Below, piece after piece: positions 55,216-64,000 of a stretch of DNA of 64,000 nt. Positions within the stretch are counted from its first letter, which is position 1. Each line of letters starts with the position of its first letter. The DNA is from Pandoraea vervacti (GTDB lineage: Bacteria > Pseudomonadota > Gammaproteobacteria > Burkholderiales > Burkholderiaceae): NCBI RefSeq assembly GCF_000934605.2, contig NZ_CP010897.2, positions 2,542,001-2,606,000 on the forward strand. Reading direction: 5' to 3'. The position numbers and the translations under genes were made by a program. The notes under the pieces were generated by a model that had not been told where the DNA came from, made no database searches, and worked only from the letters and a program-made list of their open reading frames with translations.

Positions 55216-55675
55216 TACAGCCCCCCATTTCGTCGATTAGTTCATTGATGTTGCACCAATGGAGTCTGATTCTAGATTTCTCGATGATGATTTGCGATGG
55301 TTATTTGATTTTTATGATTCGATGGTAATAAAAATAATCATTCATGAAAATTAATAACTGCCATGTGGCGCCATGTTCGCGTTTCGGTCAATGCGGCTGT
55401 TGTCAAACATTGACGGCGCGGTCTGGCGGAAAGGACACGCCGATGGGTCCTTCGGGGCCGGGAGATCGCTGTCGGCAAACGATGTCGTCGGGCGGTGACG
55501 TGAACGAATTGCTTTGCGTCGGATGCAATTGCGTCATCATGATTTGAAAATTGACATTTTCGTATTGTTAAAAGAACATCGAAATGAATTTCCGAATCGA
55601 TCGGTAATTTAAATACTCATTGATTCGCTTCGTTTCATTTCTGATCGTTTCCCCAAAAGGCCGGAGGAATTTGCA
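55216..55675. other. 460-bp AT-rich divergent promoter region
   Basis: Markedly richer in A+T than its surroundings, especially 55255-55350 and 55540-55640. A -35-like TTGACA lies at 55551-55556, but no well-spaced -10 was fixed. No convincing gene. It probably holds promoters for both flanking genes; low GC may also reflect silencing by H-NS-like proteins or acquired DNA. Confidence 0.5.
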
Positions 55676-57151
55676 ATGCGTCGATTGAATCGTTGTTTCC
55701 TTGCATTGGCGGTCGGCGGCATTTTCGCAGCCAGTGGACCGTCGCAGGCCGCGGACGCCAATCCGTACCCGTTCAAGCAGGGCTATCCCACGCCGACGGC
55801 GTCGCAGCACGTGCGCGCCGACGAAGCATTGCAGCGCGCGATCGTTGCGTACCGGTTCTGGTACCCGACGGTCTCGATGGAGGGCATCTACAACGGCAAT
55901 CGCGCGGCCGGTATCGAAGACGGGAAGCAATGGGGTATTGCGGCCACAGGACCGCGGCAGGTCGGCTTTACGCTGAACTCCGACACGCCATATGGCTCCG
56001 CAGTGCTGGACCTTTCCGGCGGGCCGATGCTGATCGATTTGCCGCAGGGCGCTTTCATCGGACTGGTCAACGATCACAATCAGGGCTGGGTCGCCGATCT
56101 CGGACTACCGGGGCCGGACGCGGGCAAAGGGGGCAAGCACCTGATCCTGCCACCGGGGTATCAGGGCAAAGTGCCGGACAAGTCCGAGGGCTACTTCGTA
56201 TCGCAATCGCCGTCGCTCAAGAATCTGCTGGCCATCCGGTCGATGCCGGTCGGTGGCGATCTGCCCAAGGCCATGGCCGCCTTCGAGACGATCAAGATTC
56301 AGCGCTGGACGCCGCAAGGTGTTACAGGACCGGCGCTGGCCATTGTCGACACCTCCAAGGTCGCGCTCGACAGCTCGTCGTTGAAGTGGGAAGGCAACTT
56401 CCAGTTCTGGGAGAAGCTCGACAAGATCATTCAGGAAGAGCCGATTCAGGGGAAGTACCTGCCGATGTACGGGTTGCTTGCGGAAGTCGGCATCGAGAAG
56501 GGCAAGCCGTTTACGCCGGACGCCCGCACGAAGGACCTGTTGGCCAGGGCCGCGCGGCTGGGACGAGACCAGATGCTGGTCTCCGCGTTCGACAGCCAGC
56601 GCGAGGGCATCAGGAACTGGCCTGATCGCCACTGGGAATGGGTGGGGTTGGTGCCGGGAACCGCACAGTTCGAGACACCGGCAGGTATGGATCTCGACGC
56701 ACGCGACCGCTGGTTTGCGCAGGCGATCGTCACGTCGCCCGCGATGTTCAAGCGTGATGCCGGCGCCGGATCGCTCTACTGGCTGAGCGCACGGGACAGT
56801 CAGGGCGTCTATCTGGACGGCGGCAAGCAGTACACGCTCACCGTGCCGCAGCCGGTGCCGGGCAAGCTCTTCTGGTCGGTGACGTTGTACGACGCTCAGA
56901 CCCGCTCGCAGGTGCAGACCGATCAGGACAAGGCTGCCTTACGTTCACTGTTCGAACTCAAGAACATCGATACGAGCAAGCCGGTCGTGCTCTCGTTCGG
57001 GCCGAATCCGCCCAAGGGCGATGCGTCGCACTGGATCAAGACGGTGCCGGGACGCGGCTGGTTCGCGTACTTCCGAATCTACGGACCGGAGGCGGCGGCG
57101 TTCGACAAGACGTGGAAGCCGGGCGACATCGTGCGCGAATCCGCACGCTAG
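55676..57151 (+). CDS. DUF1254/DUF1214 domain secreted protein
   Basis: 491 residues. Signal peptide MRRLNRCFLALAVGGIFAAS, cleaved near SQAAD. DUF1254 occupies about residues 65-195 (WYPTVSMEGIYNGNRAAGIE region, PYGSAVLDLSGGPMLIDLP). DUF1214 lies at the C-terminus (YWLSARDSQGVYLDGGKQYT, GRGWFAYFRIYGPEAAAFDK). Members are periplasmic, all-beta proteins of unproven function, frequent in bacteria that use aromatics. GGAGG lies 7-10 nt before the ATG. Divergent from the outer-membrane channel gene. Confidence 0.9.
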   Translation: MRRLNRCFLALAVGGIFAASGPSQAADANPYPFKQGYPTPTASQHVRADEALQRAIVAYRFWYPTVSMEGIYNGNRAAGIEDGKQWGIAATGPRQVGFTLNSDTPYGSAVLDLSGGPMLIDLPQGAFIGLVNDHNQGWVADLGLPGPDAGKGGKHLILPPGYQGKVPDKSEGYFVSQSPSLKNLLAIRSMPVGGDLPKAMAAFETIKIQRWTPQGVTGPALAIVDTSKVALDSSSLKWEGNFQFWEKLDKIIQEEPIQGKYLPMYGLLAEVGIEKGKPFTPDARTKDLLARAARLGRDQMLVSAFDSQREGIRNWPDRHWEWVGLVPGTAQFETPAGMDLDARDRWFAQAIVTSPAMFKRDAGAGSLYWLSARDSQGVYLDGGKQYTLTVPQPVPGKLFWSVTLYDAQTRSQVQTDQDKAALRSLFELKNIDTSKPVVLSFGPNPPKGDASHWIKTVPGRGWFAYFRIYGPEAAAFDKTWKPGDIVRESAR

Positions 57152-57221
57152 GGCCAGATGGCTGGATGACGGGATGGGGGGGCGGCAGAGCAACGGCGTC
57201 GCGCGTCGCCCCAGCCGCCGC

Positions 57222-59981
57222 TCACCACCGCCAGCGAAGGCCGAGGGTGGCCGATACGCTCTGCTGGCGCGTGTCGTCGAGCTGTGTGAGGTAGGCGAGC
57301 GTGGCGTACACGCTCGCATTTTTGTTGAAGCGCCCCGCGACGCCGATGCCGAACTGTGCCGCCGTGCTGTTGACGCTGGAGACAATCGGTGTGGTGCCGC
57401 CGAAGACCGCGCGGCCGTCGTTGCCGAACGTATGCAACAGGTTGAACAGAAGATAAGGGCGCATCAGGCCGCGTGCGCCATCGTAATTGCCTTCCAGGCG
57501 CGCACCGATGCGTGCCAGCCAGCTATTGGTACTGTCGAACGACACCGTGGAGACGGCGTCGGAGAGGTCGTTGAGCGACTGATGCTGATAGACGATCTGC
57601 GCCTGCGGCTCCAGGGTTAGCGTCGGCGTCAGGCGGATCGGCCAACCGGTCTCGAGCGATGCCGAGATCGCCTTGCCGTGCGTGCTCGTGTTCATGCCGC
57701 TGACCGGCTTCGACTCGTATTGCATGGCAGAGCCGAGCACGACGGCATCGACGTACGCCATGCTGGGCATCACGTGTGTCCAGTACAGACCGGCGCTGTA
57801 CATGTCCAATCCGAGCGAGCCCGTATGCGTATCCATCGCGCCGAGGGCGCTGCCTTGCGTGTCGCCGTATGCACGCGTCCATCCGCCGAGTATCCCGATG
57901 TGGTCGTTGTGTCCGCTATCCGTGCGGCGCGAGACGATGTCGTGACCGACCTGCACACCGCCGATGTTGCCGTCGAACTGCGGGGACACATCCCCCTTGG
58001 ACCGATACTGTTCCGTTTGGCCCCAGACACGGGCCCATCCGGCGCCAAGCCATCCGTTCTCGTCGAGCAGGCCTTGCTGGCCTTGTCGCTCGTGGAAAGT
58101 CCCCATCTGGGCGAACCCTGCAACGCGCGCGATTTCCGGCATGGCTGAGTAGACCGGAACCTCCACGCGGTAGATCGGCATCGGCGCCGACCCTTCGGGG
58201 GCGGTGGGCGGGCTGCCAAGCGCGCCGACAGGGGAGAGCACTGTGCTTACGGTTTGCCCTGTGATCGGGTTGACGAAGGTGACGGCGGTGGCCACGGGCA
58301 CCGTCGAGCGCAGGAACCAGCTATCGGCGGTGCCGGGCGTCGTGCCGCCTTTATAGAGGTAGTAGGTGTACGCCCCCTGACTCACGGGGCCGCTGAGCGC
58401 GAATGCACTCGCCGACGATGTGGCGCCGGCCACGGCATTGACCATCGGGATGCCGTTGCCCGTGGTCAGTCCGCCAACGCCTCCCATGTTGTTCACGGCG
58501 ATGATGGTGTTGCCGCCGAGCGTGCCGCCGCTTACCGTGAGCGGTGCGACCTTCGACGTATCGTCGCCAAGCACGGTGTCGATGGCGAGCCTGCCGCTCT
58601 GGCCGGTGTAGTTGCCGAGCACGGTCAATGTGCCGTTGCCATTGCCGTCCCCGGGACGCACCGTGCCGGCATTGGTCAGGTTACCCGTGAGCGTGCCGGT
58701 GCCGGTGAGGGTTGCGCCGGAGGCGACCTGCGACGTCGCACCGCCCAGCGAACTGTTCAGGCGGAATACCCCGCGCTGGAATTGCGCCGACGTGAAGTCA
58801 CCGCTCCCGGTCCACGTCCAGTCGTCACCCTGCATGTTGAGCGTACCGAAGTTGACGAAGGCATTGCTCGCGGTGCCAGTGCCTTGCAGATTGACGCGAC
58901 TTACGGCGCTGGCGCCGCCGTTTGCCGTGCCGATGATCTGCGAACCCGTCTGGAGCGTGAGGGTATTGGATCGCGCGGCAGCGTTCATGGCGATGGCGGT
59001 GCCCACGTCGCTCTCGATCAACCCCGCGTTGGTGATCGTGATTGTGCCGTTGACCGTGCGCACAGCGAAGCCCTGGCGGCTGATGATCTGTCCGCCGGAT
59101 TGGTTGACGATCGACGAAGTGAAGCCCGAAGCGGTGTTGGACACCACCGCGTCGCTGCTGATACCGCGGGCTTCGACGTAACCGCTGTTGGTGAAATTAT
59201 TGTTGTTTCCCTGCATGAAGACGGTGAACGACCGGTTCGATGCCGTTCCGCCTGTCGTGATGAGTGTGCCGCTGTTCGTCACCGTGCTTTGCCCGCCCAC
59301 GACACTGATCGCGCGGCTGCCCCCGCCATTCGCCGTGACGGTCCCGGTGTTGACGAAGGTGCTGTACAGGCCGAGACCGGAGGATTGCCCCCAGGCGGAG
59401 GTCATGCCGAATGCGTTCGGGCCGTTCACGGTAATGGTGCCGTTGTTGGTCTGCGAACCGTGGTTGCCGTTGATGGCCATGCCGTCGTTTTCGTAACCGG
59501 ACGTCGAAATGACGCCGGTGGCGGTATTGACCAGTGTGTTGTAGTCATGCGCGCCGAGCATGGCGGCGCCGCGCCCGGGCTGGGGCTGGTTGGTTCCGGT
59601 GATGCCGATGGTGCCCGCGTTGGTGATCGTGCTCGATGAATCCACGGTGATCGTGGCCACGTCGGCGGTGGTGCGGTTCGATGTGACGCTGGCGCCCGGC
59701 TGCACGTTGACGGTAACGCCGGTGCTGCCGGATTGCGCCGCGACGATACTGCCGGTCGCGGTACATGTCACGGTCGTGCCGCTCGCGGGGGCGACGTTAT
59801 CGCAGGCCGCCCGCGCTTGTGCGCTCAAACACAGCGATAGCGCGAGAATCATCGGCTTGAGCGGCAGCGGACATCGCACGGCGGCGAGCGCGTTGTCGGA
59901 CACGACGGATAAGGACGTTGCGCAAGTCAGGGAGGAACGAGAGGATCGGGTGGGCCGAATCGCACGGGACGAGATGGTCAT
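57222..59981 (-). CDS. Autotransporter (type Va) with passenger of beta-helix type
   Basis: 919 residues. A long N-terminal extension precedes the signal core (LKPMILALSLCLSAQARAAC), as in extended autotransporter signals. The passenger (residues ~60-590) is Gly/Thr/Asn-rich with repeated TITNAGT-, TVNG- and SQVASG-type turns of a beta-helix. The last ~270 residues are the outer-membrane barrel (GLDMYSAGLYWTHVMPSMAY, ending LGLRWRW). No protease or lipase catalytic motif was seen in the passenger, so an adhesin-like or surface role is likeliest. AGGAG lies 6 nt before the ATG. Confidence 0.93.
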   Translation of the reverse strand: MTISSRAIRPTRSSRSSLTCATSLSVVSDNALAAVRCPLPLKPMILALSLCLSAQARAACDNVAPASGTTVTCTATGSIVAAQSGSTGVTVNVQPGASVTSNRTTADVATITVDSSSTITNAGTIGITGTNQPQPGRGAAMLGAHDYNTLVNTATGVISTSGYENDGMAINGNHGSQTNNGTITVNGPNAFGMTSAWGQSSGLGLYSTFVNTGTVTANGGGSRAISVVGGQSTVTNSGTLITTGGTASNRSFTVFMQGNNNNFTNSGYVEARGISSDAVVSNTASGFTSSIVNQSGGQIISRQGFAVRTVNGTITITNAGLIESDVGTAIAMNAAARSNTLTLQTGSQIIGTANGGASAVSRVNLQGTGTASNAFVNFGTLNMQGDDWTWTGSGDFTSAQFQRGVFRLNSSLGGATSQVASGATLTGTGTLTGNLTNAGTVRPGDGNGNGTLTVLGNYTGQSGRLAIDTVLGDDTSKVAPLTVSGGTLGGNTIIAVNNMGGVGGLTTGNGIPMVNAVAGATSSASAFALSGPVSQGAYTYYLYKGGTTPGTADSWFLRSTVPVATAVTFVNPITGQTVSTVLSPVGALGSPPTAPEGSAPMPIYRVEVPVYSAMPEIARVAGFAQMGTFHERQGQQGLLDENGWLGAGWARVWGQTEQYRSKGDVSPQFDGNIGGVQVGHDIVSRRTDSGHNDHIGILGGWTRAYGDTQGSALGAMDTHTGSLGLDMYSAGLYWTHVMPSMAYVDAVVLGSAMQYESKPVSGMNTSTHGKAISASLETGWPIRLTPTLTLEPQAQIVYQHQSLNDLSDAVSTVSFDSTNSWLARIGARLEGNYDGARGLMRPYLLFNLLHTFGNDGRAVFGGTTPIVSSVNSTAAQFGIGVAGRFNKNASVYATLAYLTQLDDTRQQSVSATLGLRWRW

Positions 59982-60266
59982 GTCGAACTCCTAATGGTAG
60001 CGAATCCTCGGTTCATCGGTCTTGATTCAGCTGAATTAAAATTAGATGTTTAATTCGCTTCCCACAAATGTCGTCGTTGTATTTTTGTGAGTTGTAAAAA
60101 GTTGTTACGAATGTCTCGACTTTCGTGGGAATTCATTTCGCAATCTTTTGGGCTTTCGGGATTTAAATGGTCGTTGATGTCAGGTGGGCGAAATCATGGC
60201 GTGGCGATGTTTTCCGGGCTCCTGTAAAGTGACGGAGCGCTCAATGAATTCGTGGAATCCAATCTC

Positions 60267-60662
60267 ATGCCGTCTTCCGTCAATAATTCACTGCTCTGGG
60301 TCTTCGACCCTTTCGAACGTAACGAAACGTATTTGCGCAGGCGAATGTTCGGTTCGGAAGCCGCTTATGTGAATGGCCGGCAGTGCCTTGCGGTCATCGA
60401 CCGGGATGCGCCGTGGGACGGGTTGCTCGTTTGCACGTCGCGCGAACATCACACCTCGCTCATGGAGGAGATGCCGGCGTTGCGTGCGCATCCGGTACTG
60501 GGGAAGTGGCTTTATGTCCCGCAGTCCGACGTGGCGTTCGAAGCGGTGGCGCAGCGGCTCGCGGCATTGGTGCTAGCGGGTGATCCGCGGATCGGCATCG
60601 AGCCGAAGCCGCGCAAGCCGCGCGGGGCCGCCCACAAGCGTGCGCGCAAGCTGCCTGCGTAG
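60267..60662 (+). CDS. Small protein resembling TfoX N-terminal domain
   Basis: 131 residues from the ATG at 60267 (an in-frame GTG at 60252 is possible). The segment RRRMFGSEAAYVNGRQCLAV and the strands after it resemble the TfoX/YjbR-type fold. The C-terminus is basic (KPRKPRGAAHKRARKLPA). It has no signal peptide or membrane segment. TfoX proteins affect competence in some bacteria, but such a role here is not supported beyond fold similarity. Isolated gene. Confidence 0.55.
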   Translation: MPSSVNNSLLWVFDPFERNETYLRRRMFGSEAAYVNGRQCLAVIDRDAPWDGLLVCTSREHHTSLMEEMPALRAHPVLGKWLYVPQSDVAFEAVAQRLAALVLAGDPRIGIEPKPRKPRGAAHKRARKLPA

Positions 60663-60670
60663 GCGAGGGC

Positions 60671-60720
60671 GGAAGAAGACGGAAGGCAGAGGGAAGGCAG
60701 AGGGAAGGGAGGGGGGAGGC
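60671..60720. repeat. Purine-rich low-complexity tract with GGAAGGCAGA repeats
   Basis: Fifty bases almost wholly of A and G, with GGAAGGCAGAG twice and a run of six G. Lies between convergent genes. It could form G-quadruplex or triplex structure; no function is claimed. Confidence 0.6.
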
Positions 60721-60742
60721 CCCTCCGGATCGCCGTGCCGCG

Positions 60743-62290
60743 TCAGTCTGCGGCGATATGCATCAGCTCGTCGGCCGCTTCCGGCTTGCCCGGCGTTTTC
60801 TTTTTCATCCGGATGAACAGCAGCAGGGGCATGACGGCGACGGTCAGGAACAGCATCAACCGGAAGTCGTCGAGATAGGCGATCATCGCGGCCTGTCGCG
60901 TCACTTCGGCATTGAGTGCTGCCATGGCGGCCGCGCCGTAGGTCTGCAAATACGGCTCGATGCCCTGCGTAAATGGCGTAATCCGCTCGGACAGCACCGC
61001 GTGATTGATCTGCGTGTTTTGCGTGAGCAGCGTCTGCACGACCGAAATGCCGATACTGCTGCCGATGTTGCGCGACAGACTGTAGATCGCGGCGCCGTCA
61101 GCGCGGAACTGGCCGGGGAGTGTTGCGAACGTGACCGTCGTCAGCGGTACGAACACGAAACCCAGCCCAAAGCCTTGAATGACGCCTGGCCAGACGATGT
61201 CCGACGGGCTGAGCGTCAGCGAATATCCGGCCATCAGATACAGCGAATAGGCCGTCAGCGCAAAACCGAAGCCCAGCAGATAGCGTACGTCGACTTTCCC
61301 CACCAGACGTCCAACGACGAGCATGGCGGCCATCGTTCCTGCGCCGGACGGGGCTGTGACCAGGCCGGTCAGAATGGCCGGATACCCGAACAGGCTTTGC
61401 AGCATTGGCGGGAGCAGCGCGCGCGTGGCATAGAGAATGATGCCGACTACGAAGATATAGATGACGCCCGTATTGAAGTTGCGGTCGCGTAACAGTGCGC
61501 GGTTGAAGAACGAATGTTCGCCCGCTGTCCATGTGTGAACGATGAAGTACGCGAAACATATGATCGCGCCCAGCATTTCCAGCCAGATTTCCGTCGAACT
61601 GAGCCAGTCCTGTTGCTCGCCCCGGTCGAGCAGCAACTGCAACAGTCCGATGGCGAGTCCAAGCGTGACGAAACCCATGGCATCGAATTTCCCCGCCTTC
61701 TGTTCTTTGGGCTCCTTGAGATAGGCCGCGATGCCGAGGAAGGCAATGAGTCCGATGGGCAGGTTGATGTAAAAGACCCACCGCCAGTTGTAGCTGTCGG
61801 TGAGCCAGCCGCCCAACGACGGCCCGAGAATCGGCCCGACCATCACCCCCATGCCGAACACCGCCATGGCGGAGCCGTGCTTGCTCGGTGGGTTGATGTC
61901 GAGCATGGTGGCTTGCGACAGCGGTACGAGGGCCGCGCCGCAGATGCCTTGAAACAGGCGTGCCGCCACGATTTCGGTGAGTGAGTGGGCCATGCCGCAC
62001 AGCGCCGAGGCGATAGTGAAGCCCGCGACCGACCACAGGAACACGCGTCGGCGCCCGAAGTGGGCGCATAGCGTGCCGGTGAGCGGCGTCGCGATGGCCG
62101 CGGCGACGATGTAGGACGTCAACACCCAGGTAATCGAGTCCTGCGACGCGGACAAGCTGCCTTGCATGTGCGGCAGCGCGACATTGGCGATGGTGCTGTC
62201 GAGTGTCTGCAACACTGTCGCCAACATGACGGATACGCTGACGAGCGCCCGGTGCTTGCCGGGATCGTCAGTTTTTGCGGGGGATGCCAC
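60743..62290 (-). CDS. DHA2-family (EmrB-like) MFS multidrug efflux transporter
   Basis: 515 residues from a GTG at 62290, chosen for AAAGGAAAT 6 nt upstream. Drug:H+ antiporter-2 family with 14 predicted membrane helices. Motifs: VLQTLDSTIANVALPHMQGS (motif D1), GRRRVFLWSVAGF (motif A), and the antiporter motif C region GVMVGPILGPSLGGWLTDSY. EmrB-type exporters usually work with a membrane-fusion EmrA and an outer-membrane TolC; neither is adjacent. The MarR gene 154 bp upstream on the same strand is the likely local regulator. Confidence 0.93.
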   Translation of the reverse strand: MASPAKTDDPGKHRALVSVSVMLATVLQTLDSTIANVALPHMQGSLSASQDSITWVLTSYIVAAAIATPLTGTLCAHFGRRRVFLWSVAGFTIASALCGMAHSLTEIVAARLFQGICGAALVPLSQATMLDINPPSKHGSAMAVFGMGVMVGPILGPSLGGWLTDSYNWRWVFYINLPIGLIAFLGIAAYLKEPKEQKAGKFDAMGFVTLGLAIGLLQLLLDRGEQQDWLSSTEIWLEMLGAIICFAYFIVHTWTAGEHSFFNRALLRDRNFNTGVIYIFVVGIILYATRALLPPMLQSLFGYPAILTGLVTAPSGAGTMAAMLVVGRLVGKVDVRYLLGFGFALTAYSLYLMAGYSLTLSPSDIVWPGVIQGFGLGFVFVPLTTVTFATLPGQFRADGAAIYSLSRNIGSSIGISVVQTLLTQNTQINHAVLSERITPFTQGIEPYLQTYGAAAMAALNAEVTRQAAMIAYLDDFRLMLFLTVAVMPLLLFIRMKKKTPGKPEAADELMHIAAD

Positions 62291-62444
62291 GGTATTTCCT
62301 TTGGTGAATCGTCGTGCGCGCCGCAATGAAGGTGAGCGGCGCGCCCGACGGCGCTGTCCGGTGCAATGGCGTGACGCCTCGCCCGAACGTCTTGTTTGTC
62401 GACCGGCTTGTCTTGCTTGTCTCCTGCCCCTCTTTGCGTGCGTG

Positions 62445-62963
62445 CTATGGCGTTGCCGTCTCCTGTTTCATGCGACTGGTGTCGCGCATCCCCCTGACGG
62501 GCTTTGCCGGCGCGCCAGCGTCGGCCTCGGTGCGTGTCAGGTTTGCCAGCACTTTGCCCAGCAGTCGGGAAAGCTCGGCGCGTTCGGCTGGGCTCAGGTC
62601 GGCAAGCGCGTCGCGCTCCACCCCATTGGCGAACGCCACGATGGTGTCGATCTCGGCTTCGGACGCCTGCGTCAGATAAAGCAGATGAGCGCGCTTGTCG
62701 TGCGGATCGCGCTCGCGCCGCACCAGCCCTTTCTCGCGCAGGCGATCGAGCAACCGCACAAGCGCCATGGGCGTAAGTTCCATGCGCTCGGCCAGTTCGG
62801 CCTGCGTCTGCACGCCATAGCGGTGCAGCGTCACCAGCACGCGGCATTGCGCTCGCGTCAGGTCGAAGTTGCCCCGGGCGCGCCGGTCGAAGTGCCGCGA
62901 GTAGACGCGCGCGACATCATGAACCAGCGTGCCGAACCGGGAGGACCAATCGATTTTCGACAT
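62445..62963 (-). CDS. MarR-family transcriptional regulator
   Basis: 172 residues from the ATG at 62963. Winged helix-turn-helix of the MarR family (TRAQCRVLVTLHRYGVQTQ, LAERMELTPMALVRLLDRLR, the wing GLVRRERDPHDKRAHLLYLT). MarR proteins are mostly ligand-released repressors of efflux genes; the DHA2 exporter directly downstream is the expected target. The C-terminal ~25 residues are disordered. An in-frame ATG at 63008 exists but would add a non-conserved leader. Confidence 0.92.
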   Translation of the reverse strand: MSKIDWSSRFGTLVHDVARVYSRHFDRRARGNFDLTRAQCRVLVTLHRYGVQTQAELAERMELTPMALVRLLDRLREKGLVRRERDPHDKRAHLLYLTQASEAEIDTIVAFANGVERDALADLSPAERAELSRLLGKVLANLTRTEADAGAPAKPVRGMRDTSRMKQETATP

Positions 62964-63375
62964 GGTGTCGTCTTCACGCAAAGGTGGATGGAGCCTGCGG
63001 ACGGACAAGGCAATGGCGTCCGCGTGTTGCCACGGCCCATGGCCTGTCGTCCGGCAAATTGATAAACAGGTTTAGCATTTTGCCAGAGTCACTCTTTGGA
63101 CGGCAACTGTCGTAAATAGGTGACAGCGAATCGGATCGGAGCGCGCAAAGCAGCCGGTTTGTGGCGGTTTGGGGCGGTGCGACGGGGGTTCGCGGGCGGT
63201 CGACACGACAAACGGCAGGGGCGCCGTAGCGGCCCCATCGAAATGTGAAAAACCTAGCGAAAATAAGCACTTGACACTTCGCCTCGGCGGGTCAAGAAAG
63301 GCATTGTGCGGTGCACCGGCGAGAACGCCCGTGCACCGCACCAAACCCTTTCATTGACCTTAAGGAGTGTCAATC
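62964..63375. other. 412-bp divergent region between the MarR and FeeM-like genes
   Basis: No gene seen. Contains a -35-like TTGACA at 63271-63276 and the inverted repeat at 63306-63341. Confidence 0.5.
63306..63341. promoter_or_regulatory. 11-bp inverted repeat GTGCGGTGCAC-N14-GTGCACCGCAC
   Basis: Perfect arms, 34 bp before the FeeM-like start codon. Each arm contains the palindrome GTGCAC. It is downstream of a -35-like TTGACA (63271), so it would be either an operator over the transcription start or a stem-loop in the mRNA leader. Confidence 0.5.
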
Positions 63376-64000
63376 ATGTTTGACCTTGCCCAAGCTTCGG
63401 ACGTCCTCTCCATCCCGCGCGTCGATTTCCCGAGCGGCAATCGTCGCCCGGCGGCGTCGCCCGCTGCGGCCCGCGCGCCGGTAGCCGACTTGCCGCAGAC
63501 GACGGCGCTGCGCGAGGAGCGTCTGCCTTTCGTCGTCACGATTGCGGGAGACGAATCGTCGTTGCGCGACGCCGTCGCCATGCGTCAGGCCGCTTACGGG
63601 CGCCATCTGCCCGATCTGGCCGCCACGCTCAGCGAGCCGGAGACCAGTGACCGGGAGCCGGGTGCCATCGTTCTCGTGGCGCGTGCCCGCCTCGACGGCG
63701 CGGTGCTCGGCACGATGCGCATTCAGACCAATCGCTATCAGGCGTTGCATCTTGAGGATTCCGCACCGTTGCCGGCGTGGCTCGATCGTGCGGCGCTGGC
63801 CGAGGCCACACGCCTCGGCGTGGTCGCTGGCCCAGTCGGACGCGTCGTCAAGACGGCGCTTTTCAAGGCTTTTTACCAGTATTGCCTGCTCTCGGGGATT
63901 GACTGGATGGTGATTACGGCGCGTCCGCCGTTGCATCGACAGTACGAAGCGCTGATGTTTGCCGATGTGTTTCCGGGACAGGATCTGATTCCGATGGCGC
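63376..64000 (+). CDS. FeeM-like N-acyl amino acid synthase (GNAT fold), C-terminus outside window
   Basis: About 208 residues are visible and the frame is open at the window end. The core starts near residue 50 (LPFVVTIAGDESSLRDAVAM) with AMRQAAYGRHLPD, AVLGTMRIQTN, EATRLGVVAG and MFADVFPGQDLIPM, matching FeeM and related acyl-homoserine-lactone-synthase-like acyltransferases. These join a fatty acyl chain from acyl-ACP to an amino acid or similar amine. The first ~45 residues are Ala/Pro-rich. AAGGAG lies 8 nt before the ATG. Substrates are unknown. Confidence 0.8.
   Translation, partial: MFDLAQASDVLSIPRVDFPSGNRRPAASPAAARAPVADLPQTTALREERLPFVVTIAGDESSLRDAVAMRQAAYGRHLPDLAATLSEPETSDREPGAIVLVARARLDGAVLGTMRIQTNRYQALHLEDSAPLPAWLDRAALAEATRLGVVAGPVGRVVKTALFKAFYQYCLLSGIDWMVITARPPLHRQYEALMFADVFPGQDLIPMA

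Noticed and set aside
58254..59639. Plus-strand 461-codon frame inside the autotransporter
   Set aside because: Antisense to repetitive passenger DNA; the real gene has signal peptide, beta-helix and barrel.

Overview
The window looks like chromosomal DNA of a high-GC betaproteobacterium, most likely Burkholderiales of the Pandoraea/Burkholderia/Cupriavidus type. This rests on the fdsGBA-fdhD-fdsD formate dehydrogenase operon, strong third-position G/C bias (which creates many antisense shadow frames), and the repertoire of SLC13, NSS, IclR and DHA2 genes. The genus is inference. No tRNA, rRNA, insertion sequence, CRISPR array or prophage was seen.

Region 1 (1-9.4 kb) is formate metabolism. 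A truncated FdhF/YdeP-type molybdopterin oxidoreductase (minus) diverges from a LysR/ModE-type regulator with a periplasmic-binding-like effector domain. The NAD-dependent, molybdenum-containing soluble formate dehydrogenase operon follows: fdsG, fdsB, fdsA, fdhD, fdsD. CATATG-type inverted repeats lie in both promoter regions.

Region 2 (9.5-19.1 kb) holds mixed housekeeping and accessory genes: a small acidic protein with a duplicated motif, a conserved hypothetical, a phytanoyl-CoA-type dioxygenase, an NSS-family sodium symporter, glutathione reductase, a small secreted protein, and a three-gene unit of SLC13/DASS anion transporter, Ldh2-type dehydrogenase and an orphan ATP-synthase epsilon-like protein.

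Region 3 (19.1-44.9 kb, minus strand) is the most unusual part: a nine-gene, 25.7-kb Tc (ABC-type insecticidal) toxin operon. In transcription order it has three ~360-residue paralogues of unknown function, a TcA N-terminal half with added Ig-like domains, a TcA C-terminal half (shell and pore), two ~895-residue proteins whose C-terminal ~360 residues are the same module as the three small paralogues, TcB (SpvB plus Tcd mid domains) and TcC (Rhs core plus a variable C-terminal effector). The five-member module family, its sequence link to the tail of TcA, and the unusual TcC effector are the best candidates for something undescribed.

Region 4 (45.2-52.8 kb) is a putative CoA-dependent catabolic operon: crotonase, Tat-exported binding protein, ATPase, one-piece double permease, acyl-CoA ligase and an IclR regulator. 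Substrate uptake, CoA activation and crotonase chemistry would form one route; the substrate is unknown.

Region 5 (53.1-64 kb) has a membrane diguanylate cyclase, a divergent pair of outer-membrane channel-like protein and DUF1254 protein, an autotransporter, a TfoX-like small protein, a MarR/DHA2 efflux unit, and the start of a FeeM-like N-acyltransferase cut by the window end.
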